34,043 bases of DNA from an uncultured Clostridia bacterium (GTDB taxonomy: Bacteria; Bacillota; Clostridia; Saccharofermentanales; Saccharofermentanaceae): contig CAMVGO010000025.1 in the NCBI GenBank assembly GCA_947167045.1, forward strand, positions 1 to 34,043. Direction: 5' to 3'. The notes under the pieces are model-generated. The model did not search any database. It saw only the letters and a list, made by a program, of their open reading frames with translations, and was not told where the DNA came from. The position numbers and the translations under genes are program-made. The first letter of the stretch is position 1. Every line of letters begins with the position of its first letter. Of the stretch, positions 7,716 to 16,846 are shown in pieces.

Positions 7716-9161
7716 TCAGCTAAAATTCGAACCTTCGCGTCCGTTCGGATTCATGCATACGCCATTTTTGTCGAAGTCATAATATTTACCGTCGATATAT
7801 TGGCTTGATAATGTATTTGCCAACATGACTCCGTTTTTATCAAAATAATATTTTTTACCGTTCAGTTCGAGCCATTTTTCCGAATACATATTTCCATCGG
7901 CATCATAGTAATACCATTTTGTTTCATAACTTCCATGAACAACCACTGTTTGCTTAAACCAGCCTGTTGACGGCGTTGCTGATTTATAAGGATTAAGACA
8001 TACGCCTTTGGAATTGAAACTATAAAGCTCCGGTTTATCTGAATCTTTGCCGGATATATCCAGATTTTCAACGTTTGATACCATAATACCTTGATTATCA
8101 AAGTAATACCAATTATTGCCGTCTTTCAGCCATTTGTTCGTATAAAGGATGCCGTTTGAGCCGCTGTAGACCCAACATTTTTCATTCGCTATCGTTTGCT
8201 GAGACCAGCCGGTTATCATAGCGCCGCTGTCTTTAAAGGCATACATGTCCTTGCCTATAACGCGGACTCCGCCCTGTGCCATTATACCGGTTACATCATC
8301 GAAACGGTACCATTGGCCTGAGATCTTCTTCCATTCTTTGTAAAGTTCACCGTTTGAATCATAATAGATCCATACGTTTTTAGTGTAAAAGTTTGGCGAT
8401 AGCTGGTGCCATCCGGTGATCTTATCTGTGCTGGCTGTTGCATACGGATTCAGACAAGCGCCGTTTGCATCAAAATTGTATTCAATCCCGTTTATAGCAA
8501 AGTTATTTGCATCCGCGATCATTATGCACGTTGAGTCAAAATAGTACCATTTGCCGCCGGAATATAACCATCTGTCGTGATATAGATTTCCACCTGATCC
8601 GGCATAATACCAATTACCATCGCTGGAGATCCAGCCTGAGCCGGTGAAAAGCTCACCGCTGCTCTTGAAATAGTAATATTTGTCATCTATATATGCATAA
8701 CTGTCTTTGATATACCACCCGTCCTTATCAAAGTAGTACCATTTTCCATTGTCTTCAAGCCATTGCTTGTAGAGTCTTTTGCCGTCTTCGTCATAGTAGT
8801 ACCAGTTACTATAATAATTTCCGGCATTGCCTCTTCCAATCTTTACCCAGCCTTTAAGCTCAATATCCCTTCCTTCCGGATTCAGACAAGCGCCGCTTGA
8901 AGAAAAATCATAACCCTTGCCATTTCCCATGATCCTGTAATTCGAAACATTGCAGACCATGTATCCCCAATCGTCGAAATAATAAGTCTTTCCGTCGATC
9001 TCTCTCCAGGAATCGTGGATATAACCTTCTTCTTCGGTGTAATAACGCCAGCCGGTCCCGTTATAATACCAGCCGTCTGTTGCAGCCATAGATGTCATGG
9101 AAACGACAGAAAGGATCATTCCGGCAGTCATGGCAGAGACCAATAACTTTTTAAGATTCAT
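7716..9161 (-). CDS. Secreted cell-wall/glucan-binding repeat protein
   Basis: 481 residues: a signal peptide (MNLKKLLVSAMTAGMILSV..., cleavage probably after MAA near residue 27), and from there to the end only aromatic repeats of the choline/glucan-binding kind (e.g. GKWYYFDKDGW, NWYYFDNQGIM, KKYYFDKNGVM). No catalytic or anchoring domain is seen. The repeats are grouped in four larger blocks, each ending in a Y-x-F-x(4)-G-(A/V)-C-(L/M)-N-P element (e.g. YDFSSSGACLNP). Such repeats bind wall teichoic acid, choline or glucan in other Firmicutes; the ligand here is unknown. AGGAGGT precedes ATG and a TATAAT lies at 9213-9218 on the same strand. Related to the broken gene at 5630. Confidence 0.88.
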   Translation of the reverse strand: MNLKKLLVSAMTAGMILSVVSMTSMAATDGWYYNGTGWRYYTEEEGYIHDSWREIDGKTYYFDDWGYMVCNVSNYRIMGNGKGYDFSSSGACLNPEGRDIELKGWVKIGRGNAGNYYSNWYYYDEDGKRLYKQWLEDNGKWYYFDKDGWYIKDSYAYIDDKYYYFKSSGELFTGSGWISSDGNWYYAGSGGNLYHDRWLYSGGKWYYFDSTCIMIADANNFAINGIEYNFDANGACLNPYATASTDKITGWHQLSPNFYTKNVWIYYDSNGELYKEWKKISGQWYRFDDVTGIMAQGGVRVIGKDMYAFKDSGAMITGWSQQTIANEKCWVYSGSNGILYTNKWLKDGNNWYYFDNQGIMVSNVENLDISGKDSDKPELYSFNSKGVCLNPYKSATPSTGWFKQTVVVHGSYETKWYYYDADGNMYSEKWLELNGKKYYFDKNGVMLANTLSSQYIDGKYYDFDKNGVCMNPNGREGSNFS

Positions 9162-9283
9162 ACTTATACCTCCTGGTGATTGAAATGCATGTTTTTATCA
9201 GTTTCAACTGAAATTATAAAAAATCTTATCACAGTTCCCTGTATTCATATATTGCAAAGATATCGATAAATGACAGAAAAAGA

Positions 9284-10750
9284 TCAATCAATATGTCCCT
9301 TATATTCGAGGCAGAGCATTGTAAGATCGTCAAACTGAGGAGCATCTTTGACGAAGTCTTTTACGATCGAATCTATGTGATTGATTATCTCCTTCGGAGA
9401 TCCCGTTTCCTTCATGCGGAGTGCATGAACAAGCCTTTCGGTGCCGAATAATTCGTTTGCCGAATTAGTTGCTTCGGGAACGCCGTCCGTGTAAATAAAG
9501 AGTTTTGCACCCGGTTCCATCTGAAGCTCGTAGGATCTGTATTTCGAGCCTTCCATGGCGCCTAAAACGATACCATGCTTATCTTTTATCATTTCAAAGC
9601 TGCCGCCGGCTTTCTTCAGCACCGGGTATTCATGACCGGCATTGGCTGCTTCGAGGATTCCTGTCTCAAGATCCAGACAGCCATACCATACGGTGACGAA
9701 CATCTCTTCATGGTTGTTTGTGCAAAGCTGATTGTTTACATATTTAAGGACATCTGCCGGTCTGTTGCCCATCATTGCGATGTTCTGGATAAGGATCTTT
9801 GAGACCATCATGAACAGCGCTGCGGGAACGCCTTTTCCTGATACATCAGCCATTACTATGCCGAGATGGGTATCGTCGAGCAGGAAGAAATCATAGAAGT
9901 CGCCGCCTACTTCCTTTGCGGGGTTCATCGATGCGAAGATGTTAAAATCATCTCGTTCAGGGAAAGCCGGAAAGATATTGGGAAGCGTCTCTGCCTGGAT
10001 CCTTGTAGCCATTGAAAGTTCGGTGTCCAAACGATCTTTTTCCTTCTGCTGATCCTCGTATTTTTCGGTCTGTATCCGGATGATTACAAAATACAGATAT
10101 GCAGCAGAAATGACTGTCGCAAGGATAACGAACTGTATCTGCTGGAATCCCAGCTGGAGTGCTATTGCAGCCAATGGGGACAAAAGATAGAGCCATAGAG
10201 CGGATGCCAGTTTTTTGTTTATCTTATTTCTGTATCTGATGAGCAGGAATATATTCTGTATGAGCATCAGGATGTGCATTATATTTGACATCGCATAACC
10301 GCGTGAACGGTGATAGACATTCATCTCATCGAAGTAGTAATAGAAATCCGTAAACTGATCTATTAAAAGTCCCAGAGTGTGTACAGTGATCAATACAAGA
10401 AAGATAATGTTTATCAGCTTTCCGTTCTTCCCCGGAGCCGCGATAAAGAGGATCAGGAGTGAGAGCATGTAGATCATGAGGCCGGAAACGAAAAACTCTA
10501 TGAATGTTACAGCGCGGATACTGATGGAGACAGCCGTCCCCGTATGATTTTCAAGAAGCATGCGAATGAAATGCATCGAAATGTATATGTTGATCATGGT
10601 AAAGAAGATCTGGAAGTATTTCTTCACTTCCTTCCGGATGTGCATTCCCGAACCGACATGCAGGATGCTCAGGCTGCAGATACCGATCCCGGCTGCAATG
10701 AAGAATACATTGATAAGATTGGAAACGCTTAGATCGATACGCATAGGCAC
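9284..10750 (-). CDS. Membrane SpoIIE/RsbU-type PP2C serine phosphatase
   Basis: 488 residues. About seven membrane helices fill residues 8-226, then a short coiled linker (228-250, rich in E/K/Q), then a SpoIIE/RsbU-type PP2C phosphatase domain (about 262-485). Metal-site motifs are intact: GGDFYDFF (282-289), ADVSGKGVPAALFM (301-314), NAGHEYPV, YTDGVPEATN and FDDLTMLCLEY. Such proteins dephosphorylate anti-anti-sigma factors (SpoIIAA/RsbV type) in response to a sensed signal; no such partner gene is in the window, so the pathway is open. Two starts are possible, GTG at 10750 and ATG at 10744, both served by GGGAAGGA. Monocistronic: the next gene upstream ends in a terminator. Confidence 0.88.
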   Translation of the reverse strand: MPMRIDLSVSNLINVFFIAAGIGICSLSILHVGSGMHIRKEVKKYFQIFFTMINIYISMHFIRMLLENHTGTAVSISIRAVTFIEFFVSGLMIYMLSLLILFIAAPGKNGKLINIIFLVLITVHTLGLLIDQFTDFYYYFDEMNVYHRSRGYAMSNIMHILMLIQNIFLLIRYRNKINKKLASALWLYLLSPLAAIALQLGFQQIQFVILATVISAAYLYFVIIRIQTEKYEDQQKEKDRLDTELSMATRIQAETLPNIFPAFPERDDFNIFASMNPAKEVGGDFYDFFLLDDTHLGIVMADVSGKGVPAALFMMVSKILIQNIAMMGNRPADVLKYVNNQLCTNNHEEMFVTVWYGCLDLETGILEAANAGHEYPVLKKAGGSFEMIKDKHGIVLGAMEGSKYRSYELQMEPGAKLFIYTDGVPEATNSANELFGTERLVHALRMKETGSPKEIINHIDSIVKDFVKDAPQFDDLTMLCLEYKGHID

Positions 10751-10871
10751 ACCGTCCTTCCCTTTTGTTTATAGGAAAATAATACCAATGAATAAAAATA
10801 TATTGATTAAGGAATGATAACGTTTTTTTGAATAATCGGTCCGCCATGAAAGCCTGCTCAAGCTGTTCTGC

Positions 10872-10909
10872 AAAAAAAGGTGTCCCGGCAGTAATGCCTG
10901 AGACACCTT
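10872..10909 (-). terminator. Rho-independent terminator of the tldD-pmbA-metY unit
   Basis: AAGGTGTC (10877-10884) pairs with GACACCTT (10902-10909), with an inner GGCA/TGCC stem. On the minus strand it is followed by seven T (10872-10878). It lies 25 bp after the metY stop. Confidence 0.88.
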
Positions 10910-10934
10910 GAAAAAACGCTATTTGCCGGTAAGA

Positions 10935-12215
10935 TCAGCTGATCTTGTCCAAAGCCTGCTTGAGGTCAGCGATGATGTCATCAGGATCTTCCATACCAAC
11001 GGAGAATCTGATGAGATCGCTGGGGATGCCTGCTTCTGCGAGCTGCTCATCCGTGAGCTGTCTGTGTGTATGAGAAGCGGGATGTAAGAGCAATGTCTTG
11101 CAGTCAGCAACGTGTGTGGCTATGGTAGCGAACTCGAGTGAATCCATGAACTTGATGGATGCTTCCCTTCCTCCCTTTACACCGAAACACATAACGCCGC
11201 ATGTTCCCTTAGGGCAATACTTCATAGCGAGTTCATGCTGTGAATCGCTCTCAAGTCCGGGATACTTTACCCATGCGATACGGTCATCGGAAGCCAGGAA
11301 CTCAGCTACCTTCTGAGCGTTAGCGCAGTGACGTGCCATACGTACGGGAAGTGACTCAAGGCCGATCTGAATGTAGTAAGCGTTCTGAGGTGACTGGATA
11401 GAACCGAAGTCTCTCATGAGCTGGGCTGTAGCCTTTGTGATGTAAGCTGCCTTACCGAACTTTGTTGCATATGTAAGACCGTGATAAGACTCATCGGGTG
11501 TGCAAAGACCGGGGAACTTGTCAGCGTGAGCCATCCAGTCGAAGTTGCCTGAATCGATGATGGCGCCGCCTACGGAAGAACCGTGGCCGTCGATATACTT
11601 TGTTGTTGAGTGTGTAACGATATCGCATCCGAATTCGAAAGGACGGCAGTTTACGGGTGTTGCAAAAGTGTTGTCCATGATGAGCGGGATACCGTTGTTG
11701 TGTGCGAGAGTTGCGAACTTCTCAATATCAAGTATGTCAACTGTAGGGTTAGTTATTGTCTCACCGAATACGCACTTTGTATTGGGTCTGATGTACTTCT
11801 GGAGTTCCTCAAGAGGAAGTGTCTGGTCAACGAATGTGCACTCGATGCCCATCTTCTTGAAGGTTACGCCGAAAAGATTATATGTGCCGCCGTAGATGTT
11901 TGCGGATGCGATGAAGTGGTCGCCAGCTTCGCAGATGTTGAATACTGCAAAGAAGTTTGCTGCCTGGCCAGAGCATGTGAGCATTCCTGCAAAACCGCCT
12001 TCCATTGCGCAGAGCTTGGAAGCTACGAAATCATTTGTGGGATTCTGAAGTCTGGTATAGAAATAACCGGATGCCTCGAGATCGAAGAGCTTGCCCATGT
12101 CTTCAGATGTAGCATATTTCCATGTCGTGCTCTGATAGATAGGTACCTGTCTCGGTTCGCCGTTGCCCGGATTGTATCCGCCGTGAAGTGCGATAGTGTC
12201 TACTGAATTTCCCAT
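10935..12215 (-). CDS. metY: O-acetylhomoserine sulfhydrylase / aminocarboxypropyltransferase
   Basis: PLP-dependent enzyme of the Cys/Met metabolism family, forming homocysteine from O-acetylhomoserine and sulfide for methionine synthesis. Length 426 and the motifs IALHGGYNPG, PIYQSTTW, YTRLQNPT, SGQAANFF, YGGTYNLF, DNTFATP (Asp181) and HSTTKYIDGHG (Lys206, the PLP lysine) match the MetY branch rather than the shorter MetB/MetC. CAGGAA/GAAGGA before ATG gives the start. It follows pmbA by 21 bp and ends before a strong terminator, so it is the last gene of that unit. No S-box or T-box leader is seen; any methionine control would have to act further upstream. Confidence 0.93.
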   Translation of the reverse strand: MGNSVDTIALHGGYNPGNGEPRQVPIYQSTTWKYATSEDMGKLFDLEASGYFYTRLQNPTNDFVASKLCAMEGGFAGMLTCSGQAANFFAVFNICEAGDHFIASANIYGGTYNLFGVTFKKMGIECTFVDQTLPLEELQKYIRPNTKCVFGETITNPTVDILDIEKFATLAHNNGIPLIMDNTFATPVNCRPFEFGCDIVTHSTTKYIDGHGSSVGGAIIDSGNFDWMAHADKFPGLCTPDESYHGLTYATKFGKAAYITKATAQLMRDFGSIQSPQNAYYIQIGLESLPVRMARHCANAQKVAEFLASDDRIAWVKYPGLESDSQHELAMKYCPKGTCGVMCFGVKGGREASIKFMDSLEFATIATHVADCKTLLLHPASHTHRQLTDEQLAEAGIPSDLIRFSVGMEDPDDIIADLKQALDKIS

Positions 12216-12236
12216 TTCCTGATCCTTCTTTCGTGA

Positions 12237-13604
12237 TTATTCTTCTTCACCTGATATAGCCAGTGAATCAACCAATACCGACGGCGTAAAGAACTCGCCC
12301 TCGCCGGACGGCAGGTTAATTATATCATTTCCTATGGAAATAATAGATTTGATTACCTGATAAAAGTTACCCGCAACTGTTATCTGCTCTACAGGTCTTC
12401 CCTGCTTTCCGTTTTCGATAAGATAGCCTTCGCAAAGGAGCGAGAAATCGCCGCTGATGGCGTTAACGCCTGCGTGAAGTCCTGACAGATCGGTAAGGAT
12501 GATGCCTTCGCCTGCCTCTTCGAGAAGCTCTTCAAAACTCTTCTCCCCTGCTTCTACAACGAGATTTGTCGGCATCTCGGAAACTGCGCTGCCGCCGCGG
12601 AAACCGTTACCCGTTGATGTCTTCCCGGCTTTATATGCTGACTTGAGGTCGTAGAGAGCCGTTGCGAAAACACCCTTGTCGATAATCGCTTTGGAAGTTG
12701 TAAGGACGCCCTCGTCATCGAAAGGGATCTTGGTCAACGCCGCGTCATACATAGGCTCTTCCTTTACCGTAAATACGGAAGAAGCAATGGTCTCCCCTTC
12801 TTTATCAGCAAGAAGCGAAAGGCCTCTCTGCATTGTGGTCGCGAGGAAGTTGCCGAAGAAGACCATAAAGAACTGCTGGAAAGTTTCGCTCTTTAATACA
12901 ACCTTGTAATTGCCTGATTTGCAGGACTTGGCGCCCATTTTGCCGATCAGGTTTTCCTTGAATTTCTTAAGGAACTTCTCGATATCGAAATCATCGATGT
13001 CCCTGCCGATCCAGTAATGGCCGCCGCTCTTGACGCTTCTGTCAGCATCCGTTGCCCTGGCAGAAGCCATAATGGAGATGCCGTCGGAATCCCTGTATGA
13101 ATGAAGACCCTTTGAATTGATTATGAGGTAAGGTCCCGTGCTGCAGCTGATAGTAAGGTAATCGACGGCGTCGATCCTCTCATCAAGTGCAAGGATATCC
13201 TTTTCGAGCTTAAGACCGAGCTCGGAAAAGCTCTTATATGTGTTTTTCGCGTATGCTTCGGTAACCTGTGAGAAATAAAGGTCCTTGTTGTTCTCGTCGC
13301 AGTATATGAACTGGGGATCCTCATCGTTTAAGACTTCGCAGTTTTCCATCGCGGATTTCAAAAGGAAATCGATGGAGGAATCGTCTAAGATGTTTGTCGA
13401 GCAGTATCCCATCTGACCGTTCTTAAGGCCTCTGAAAGACAATGCGCTCGTAGCGCTGTTCTCATAGCTCGATACTTCACCGTTTAAGATGTCGATGCTC
13501 ATTGAGCCTTCGGTGGCATAGGATGCTTCGCATTCCTCAAAGCCGTATTCCTGACCGGCCTTGACGAGTTTTTCCATAAATAACTCAGCAGATTTAATGT
13601 CCAT
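12237..13604 (-). CDS. pmbA: TldD/PmbA family protein, PmbA (TldE)-type subunit
   Basis: 455-residue PmbA-like subunit. In E. coli TldD and PmbA/TldE form a heterodimeric metalloprotease that trims unfolded peptides and processes microcins. This copy lacks the HExxxH motif, as expected for the non-catalytic partner, and shows the family C-terminus (STGNGFRGG, LSGLHAGVN, GDFSLLCEGYLIENG, ITVAGNFYQ). The start at 13604 is chosen because AGGGAGGG lies just before ATG and residues then match family N-termini; the frame is open further upstream inside tldD. It lies 14 bp after tldD, with its ribosome site touching the tldD stop. Confidence 0.9.
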   Translation of the reverse strand: MDIKSAELFMEKLVKAGQEYGFEECEASYATEGSMSIDILNGEVSSYENSATSALSFRGLKNGQMGYCSTNILDDSSIDFLLKSAMENCEVLNDEDPQFIYCDENNKDLYFSQVTEAYAKNTYKSFSELGLKLEKDILALDERIDAVDYLTISCSTGPYLIINSKGLHSYRDSDGISIMASARATDADRSVKSGGHYWIGRDIDDFDIEKFLKKFKENLIGKMGAKSCKSGNYKVVLKSETFQQFFMVFFGNFLATTMQRGLSLLADKEGETIASSVFTVKEEPMYDAALTKIPFDDEGVLTTSKAIIDKGVFATALYDLKSAYKAGKTSTGNGFRGGSAVSEMPTNLVVEAGEKSFEELLEEAGEGIILTDLSGLHAGVNAISGDFSLLCEGYLIENGKQGRPVEQITVAGNFYQVIKSIISIGNDIINLPSGEGEFFTPSVLVDSLAISGEEE

Positions 13605-13618
13605 ATCATTGCCCTCCC

Positions 13619-15004
13619 TTAAGAATCTCTTCCGCCGACGAGTATCGAAGATACCCTGATCGTAGGCTGGCCGACTGTAACGGGAACGGAGCCTGACATG
13701 GATCCGCACATTCCTGCAGAGAGCTTTAAGTCGTTTCCGACCATGTCGATATTCTTTAAGATCTCCTGGCCCTTACCGATGAGCGTGGCTCCTCTTACGG
13801 GCTCGGCGATCTTGCCGTCTCTTACCATGAAAGCTTCGTTGACGGCGAAATTGAAATCACCCGTCGAAGTATCAACGGAACCGCCGCCCATCTGCGTGCA
13901 GTAGAGACCGTACTCAGTGTTAGCGATGATGTCCTTGGGATCGGACTCGCCGTTGCAGATATAAGTGTTGCTCATTCTGGATGTAGGAGCGTAAGAATAA
14001 TTCTGACGTCTGGAGCAACCTGTGGGAGCGCAGTTCATACGTCTCGCGCCGAGCTCGTCAACAAGGTAGTTCTTTAAGATGCCGTTCTCGATGAGAAGCA
14101 GATCGGAGGAACTGTTGCCCTCGTCATCTGTCGCATATGAACCCCATTCGCCGTCGATCAAAGCATTGTCTCTTGCGCTTACGATGGGTGATGCGATCTG
14201 CTGGCCGAGCTTATCTGTGAAGTAGGAATTCTTAATGCCTACGGAAGTTGCTTCAAGAGCATGGCCGCATGCTTCGTGGAAGATAACACCGCCGAAGCCG
14301 TTGCCTAAAATAACTGACATCTTTGCAGAAGGCGCATAACCGGCGTTTACCATGCGGATAGCGGTGTCGCAGCATTCCCTGGTCTTATCGATGAGCGGAT
14401 ATTCGTTGATGAACTCATAGCCTCTCATTGTACCGGGAGCCACCCTGCCGCTCTGTTTCTCATTGTCTTTGGTCGCGATGGCTTCAACAGAGAGCCTGAT
14501 CCTGCTGGTCGTATCCTCGGAATTTACGCCTCTGGTATTGATGACCTTTGCCGTGCGCTTATTGCAGGCGATCGCTGATGCTGCCTGTGTAATGAGCGGA
14601 CTGTATGAGAGCGCGTAATCGGAAGACTTGCGAAGGAAATCAACCATCTCCATTTTCGAAACGGACATGGGATCGATCTCGATGGTCGACTTTGTGGTGG
14701 AACATAGTGCCTTTAAAGCCTCTATCCTTCCCTTGTCCTGTCCCTTGATGGCTGCGGCTGCCTCTCTTGCGAGCTTTAACAATACTTCGATATCGTTATC
14801 GCTCGAGTAAACATAAACCGAATTGGTTCCTGCCAGAAGTCTTATTCCCGTACCGGAATCAAAACCCGTTGCGGCTCTGATAACCTGGCCATTCAAAAGG
14901 CTTACCGACTTTGATTCGGTAACTTCCTGGAATACTTCGGCAAAGTCTGCCGTTGTGGACATTGCTTCTTCCAATATCCTCAGGCAATCACTGTCGTTAA
15001 ACAT
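13619..15004 (-). CDS. tldD: TldD family zinc metalloprotease subunit
   Basis: 461 residues, catalytic partner of the PmbA-like gene downstream. The zinc motif is HEACGH (His243, Glu244, His248), within GNGFGGVIFHEACGHALEA. Other TldD marks are GEWGSYATDDEG, GARRMNCAPTGCSRRQNY and TCQ-like GLYCTQMGGGSVDTSTGDF. ATG at 15004 is preferred over an in-frame GTG at 15010 because the AGAAAGAGG ribosome site abuts the GTG and is well placed for the ATG. The tldD-pmbA pair is conserved in many bacteria; here metY is added behind it. The substrate is not indicated, as no peptide precursor was recognised nearby. Confidence 0.92.
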   Translation of the reverse strand: MFNDSDCLRILEEAMSTTADFAEVFQEVTESKSVSLLNGQVIRAATGFDSGTGIRLLAGTNSVYVYSSDNDIEVLLKLAREAAAAIKGQDKGRIEALKALCSTTKSTIEIDPMSVSKMEMVDFLRKSSDYALSYSPLITQAASAIACNKRTAKVINTRGVNSEDTTSRIRLSVEAIATKDNEKQSGRVAPGTMRGYEFINEYPLIDKTRECCDTAIRMVNAGYAPSAKMSVILGNGFGGVIFHEACGHALEATSVGIKNSYFTDKLGQQIASPIVSARDNALIDGEWGSYATDDEGNSSSDLLLIENGILKNYLVDELGARRMNCAPTGCSRRQNYSYAPTSRMSNTYICNGESDPKDIIANTEYGLYCTQMGGGSVDTSTGDFNFAVNEAFMVRDGKIAEPVRGATLIGKGQEILKNIDMVGNDLKLSAGMCGSMSGSVPVTVGQPTIRVSSILVGGRDS

Positions 15005-15063
15005 AAGCACCTCTTTCTAAAACAAGAAAAGAGGATTTATTTGAATTCTCCCCTTTTCGTATT

Positions 15064-15144
15064 AACGTTATTGATCCTGCAAGCTTTCCGCACAAGCGAA
15101 CGGAAGTTCGCGCGGAGGACTTTGCGCGCAGGATTAATAACGTT
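15064..15144 (-). terminator. Long imperfect hairpin spanning the stop of the acyl-CoA synthetase gene
   Basis: Arms of 17 bp (15064-15080 and 15128-15144) pair with one mismatch and carry the last codons and stop of the synthetase gene in the upstream arm. Inside lie CCGC/GCGG and a GCGAAC-GGAA-GTTCGC stem-loop. There is no T-run after it on the minus strand, so it may be a processing or stability element rather than a classical terminator. Confidence 0.5.
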
Positions 15145-16843
15145 TAATTTTCTTGGATGTGTTCTTTTCGAACTCAGTCATCCTCAATACAGTCTTCTTG
15201 ATCTTCTTGTAGCTTTCGAGCTTCTCGTTTGTTTCGGCTACAACAGTCTTAAGAATGTCCATGATGACTTCTTCAGAAGGATCGGAATCAAGACCGAACT
15301 TCGACTTGATCTCATCGAGATCCGGGAAGATGGTGGCCGTGATGACGATATCGTCCTTGACCTCATCGTTGACGCCTGATACGACAGACTCTGCAACGTA
15401 AGGGCTTAATGAGAGCAGATACTCGATCTCTTCAGGGAATACGTTCTTGCCGTTCTTGGCGATGATGACGTTTTTCTTTCTGCCCGTGATGATGCAGAAA
15501 CCGTCCTCGTCGATATAACCCAAGTCACCTGTATGATAGTAACCGTCCTGATCCAGCGCGAGAGCTGTATTTTCGGGATCGTTATAGTATCCGAGGAAGT
15601 TGTTGTCACCTTTCGAAATGAATTCGCCGATGCCGTCAGCGTCGGGATTAAGGATCTTAACGTCGCATCCCGGTAGCGGAAGTCCTGCTGCATGGTTCTT
15701 GAAGAACTTGTCGCGGTTCAGAGCGAGGATCGGAGCGCACTCCGTAAGACCGTAGCCCTGTACACACTTAAAACCGATGCTCTGGAAGAATGTGAGGATC
15801 TCGGGATTAACAGGCGCGCCGCCCAGGATGATGAGTCTCATCCTTCCGCCGAATACATCATGGATCTGCTTGAAGAGCTTTCTTCTAATGCTGTTCGGAA
15901 GGTGCAGAGTATTTGCGAGCTTGATACCCTTTTCGAGCTTCTTTGCCTTCTCGGGATCGGCCTTAACGCCCTTCATGATCTTCTTGTAGAAGAGTTCGAG
16001 CATGACGGGAACCATGAGGATACATGTCGGCTTAACTTCCTGGATGTTCTGCGCAATGTACTTGAGACCTTCGCAGATGGCGACCGTCGTGCCTCTGTAG
16101 ACCTGGCCTAAGAATCCGCATGTGCATTCATATGTGTGATGCAGCGGGAGTACTGAGAGCCATACGTCGGATCTGTCGATGTAGAGCATCGAGAACATTG
16201 ACATGAGGTTCTTGCAGATATTCTTCTGGCAGAGCATTACTGCCTTTGATTTCGCTGTAGTGCCTGACGTAAAGAGCAGGATCGTCATCTCTTCGGGATC
16301 GATCGTTGCCTCCGTAAAGGTCTTGTCACCCTGTTCGAGCTTCTTTTCGCCGATCTTGAGGCAGTCCTGATAATAAAGGAATCTGTCATCATCGATCTTA
16401 TCCATGCAGATCCAGAATTTGCAGGTCTCAACCTTGCCGTATACCTGATTGACGATGGAAAGCTTTGACTTGGAGAAAAGAAGGATGTCTACCTCTGCCC
16501 TGTTGAGCATATTGAGGACATCATCTACCGGAAGCTCTTTATCGAGCGGAACGACGCATCCTGTGCCGTTCGTTGTTGCGAGATAGGATGTGTACCATTC
16601 GTATCTGGTCTCGGAAAAGATCGCGATCCTCGCGCCCTTCTTAACGGTGCTCATGAAATAAGTTCCGAGAGAGTCGATGTCGTGATCGTATTTTTCTGTG
16701 GAGATCGGGATATATTCTCCGCCCTTATGCTCTTTTACGAGGAATACGGGGTTTTCCGGAAACTCATGAAGTCTCTTCTTGATTACGTCTCTGAGGTCAT
16801 GGATCTCGGTGACTTCATATAAACCTGAATAAGGGTCTTTCAT
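15134..16843 (-). CDS. AMP-dependent acyl-CoA synthetase/ligase
   Basis: 569-residue adenylate-forming enzyme of the long-chain acyl-CoA synthetase type, which activates a carboxylic acid to acyl-AMP and then a thioester. The core motifs are FTSGTTAKSKAVML (191-204), LPLHHTYE, GYGLTECAP (363-371), YHTGDLG (Asp440), ITGRKKNVI (453-460) and a C-terminal catalytic-lysine region (EKNTSKKIKRY). The phosphate-loop reads TAKSKAV where most relatives have TGxPKGV. No membrane segment. Starts 3 bp after the pyrE-like gene, with AAAGGA further upstream, so it appears to be the last gene of the pyrimidine operon. Its substrate and its link to pyrimidines are not evident. Confidence 0.88.
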   Translation of the reverse strand: MKDPYSGLYEVTEIHDLRDVIKKRLHEFPENPVFLVKEHKGGEYIPISTEKYDHDIDSLGTYFMSTVKKGARIAIFSETRYEWYTSYLATTNGTGCVVPLDKELPVDDVLNMLNRAEVDILLFSKSKLSIVNQVYGKVETCKFWICMDKIDDDRFLYYQDCLKIGEKKLEQGDKTFTEATIDPEEMTILLFTSGTTAKSKAVMLCQKNICKNLMSMFSMLYIDRSDVWLSVLPLHHTYECTCGFLGQVYRGTTVAICEGLKYIAQNIQEVKPTCILMVPVMLELFYKKIMKGVKADPEKAKKLEKGIKLANTLHLPNSIRRKLFKQIHDVFGGRMRLIILGGAPVNPEILTFFQSIGFKCVQGYGLTECAPILALNRDKFFKNHAAGLPLPGCDVKILNPDADGIGEFISKGDNNFLGYYNDPENTALALDQDGYYHTGDLGYIDEDGFCIITGRKKNVIIAKNGKNVFPEEIEYLLSLSPYVAESVVSGVNDEVKDDIVITATIFPDLDEIKSKFGLDSDPSEEVIMDILKTVVAETNEKLESYKKIKKTVLRMTEFEKNTSKKIKRY

Positions 16844-16846
16844 AGA

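Noticed and set aside
11610..12206. 198-codon plus-strand open frame opposite metY
   Set aside because: Mirror of a highly conserved gene; Cys-rich, low-likelihood product and no ribosome site. Similar long antisense frames at 24411-24995 and 5666-6208 were rejected for the same reason.
15005..15063. SAM riboswitch or T-box controlling the unit that ends in metY
   Set aside because: Too short a leader and no conserved S-box or T-box elements before tldD; nothing between pmbA and metY either.
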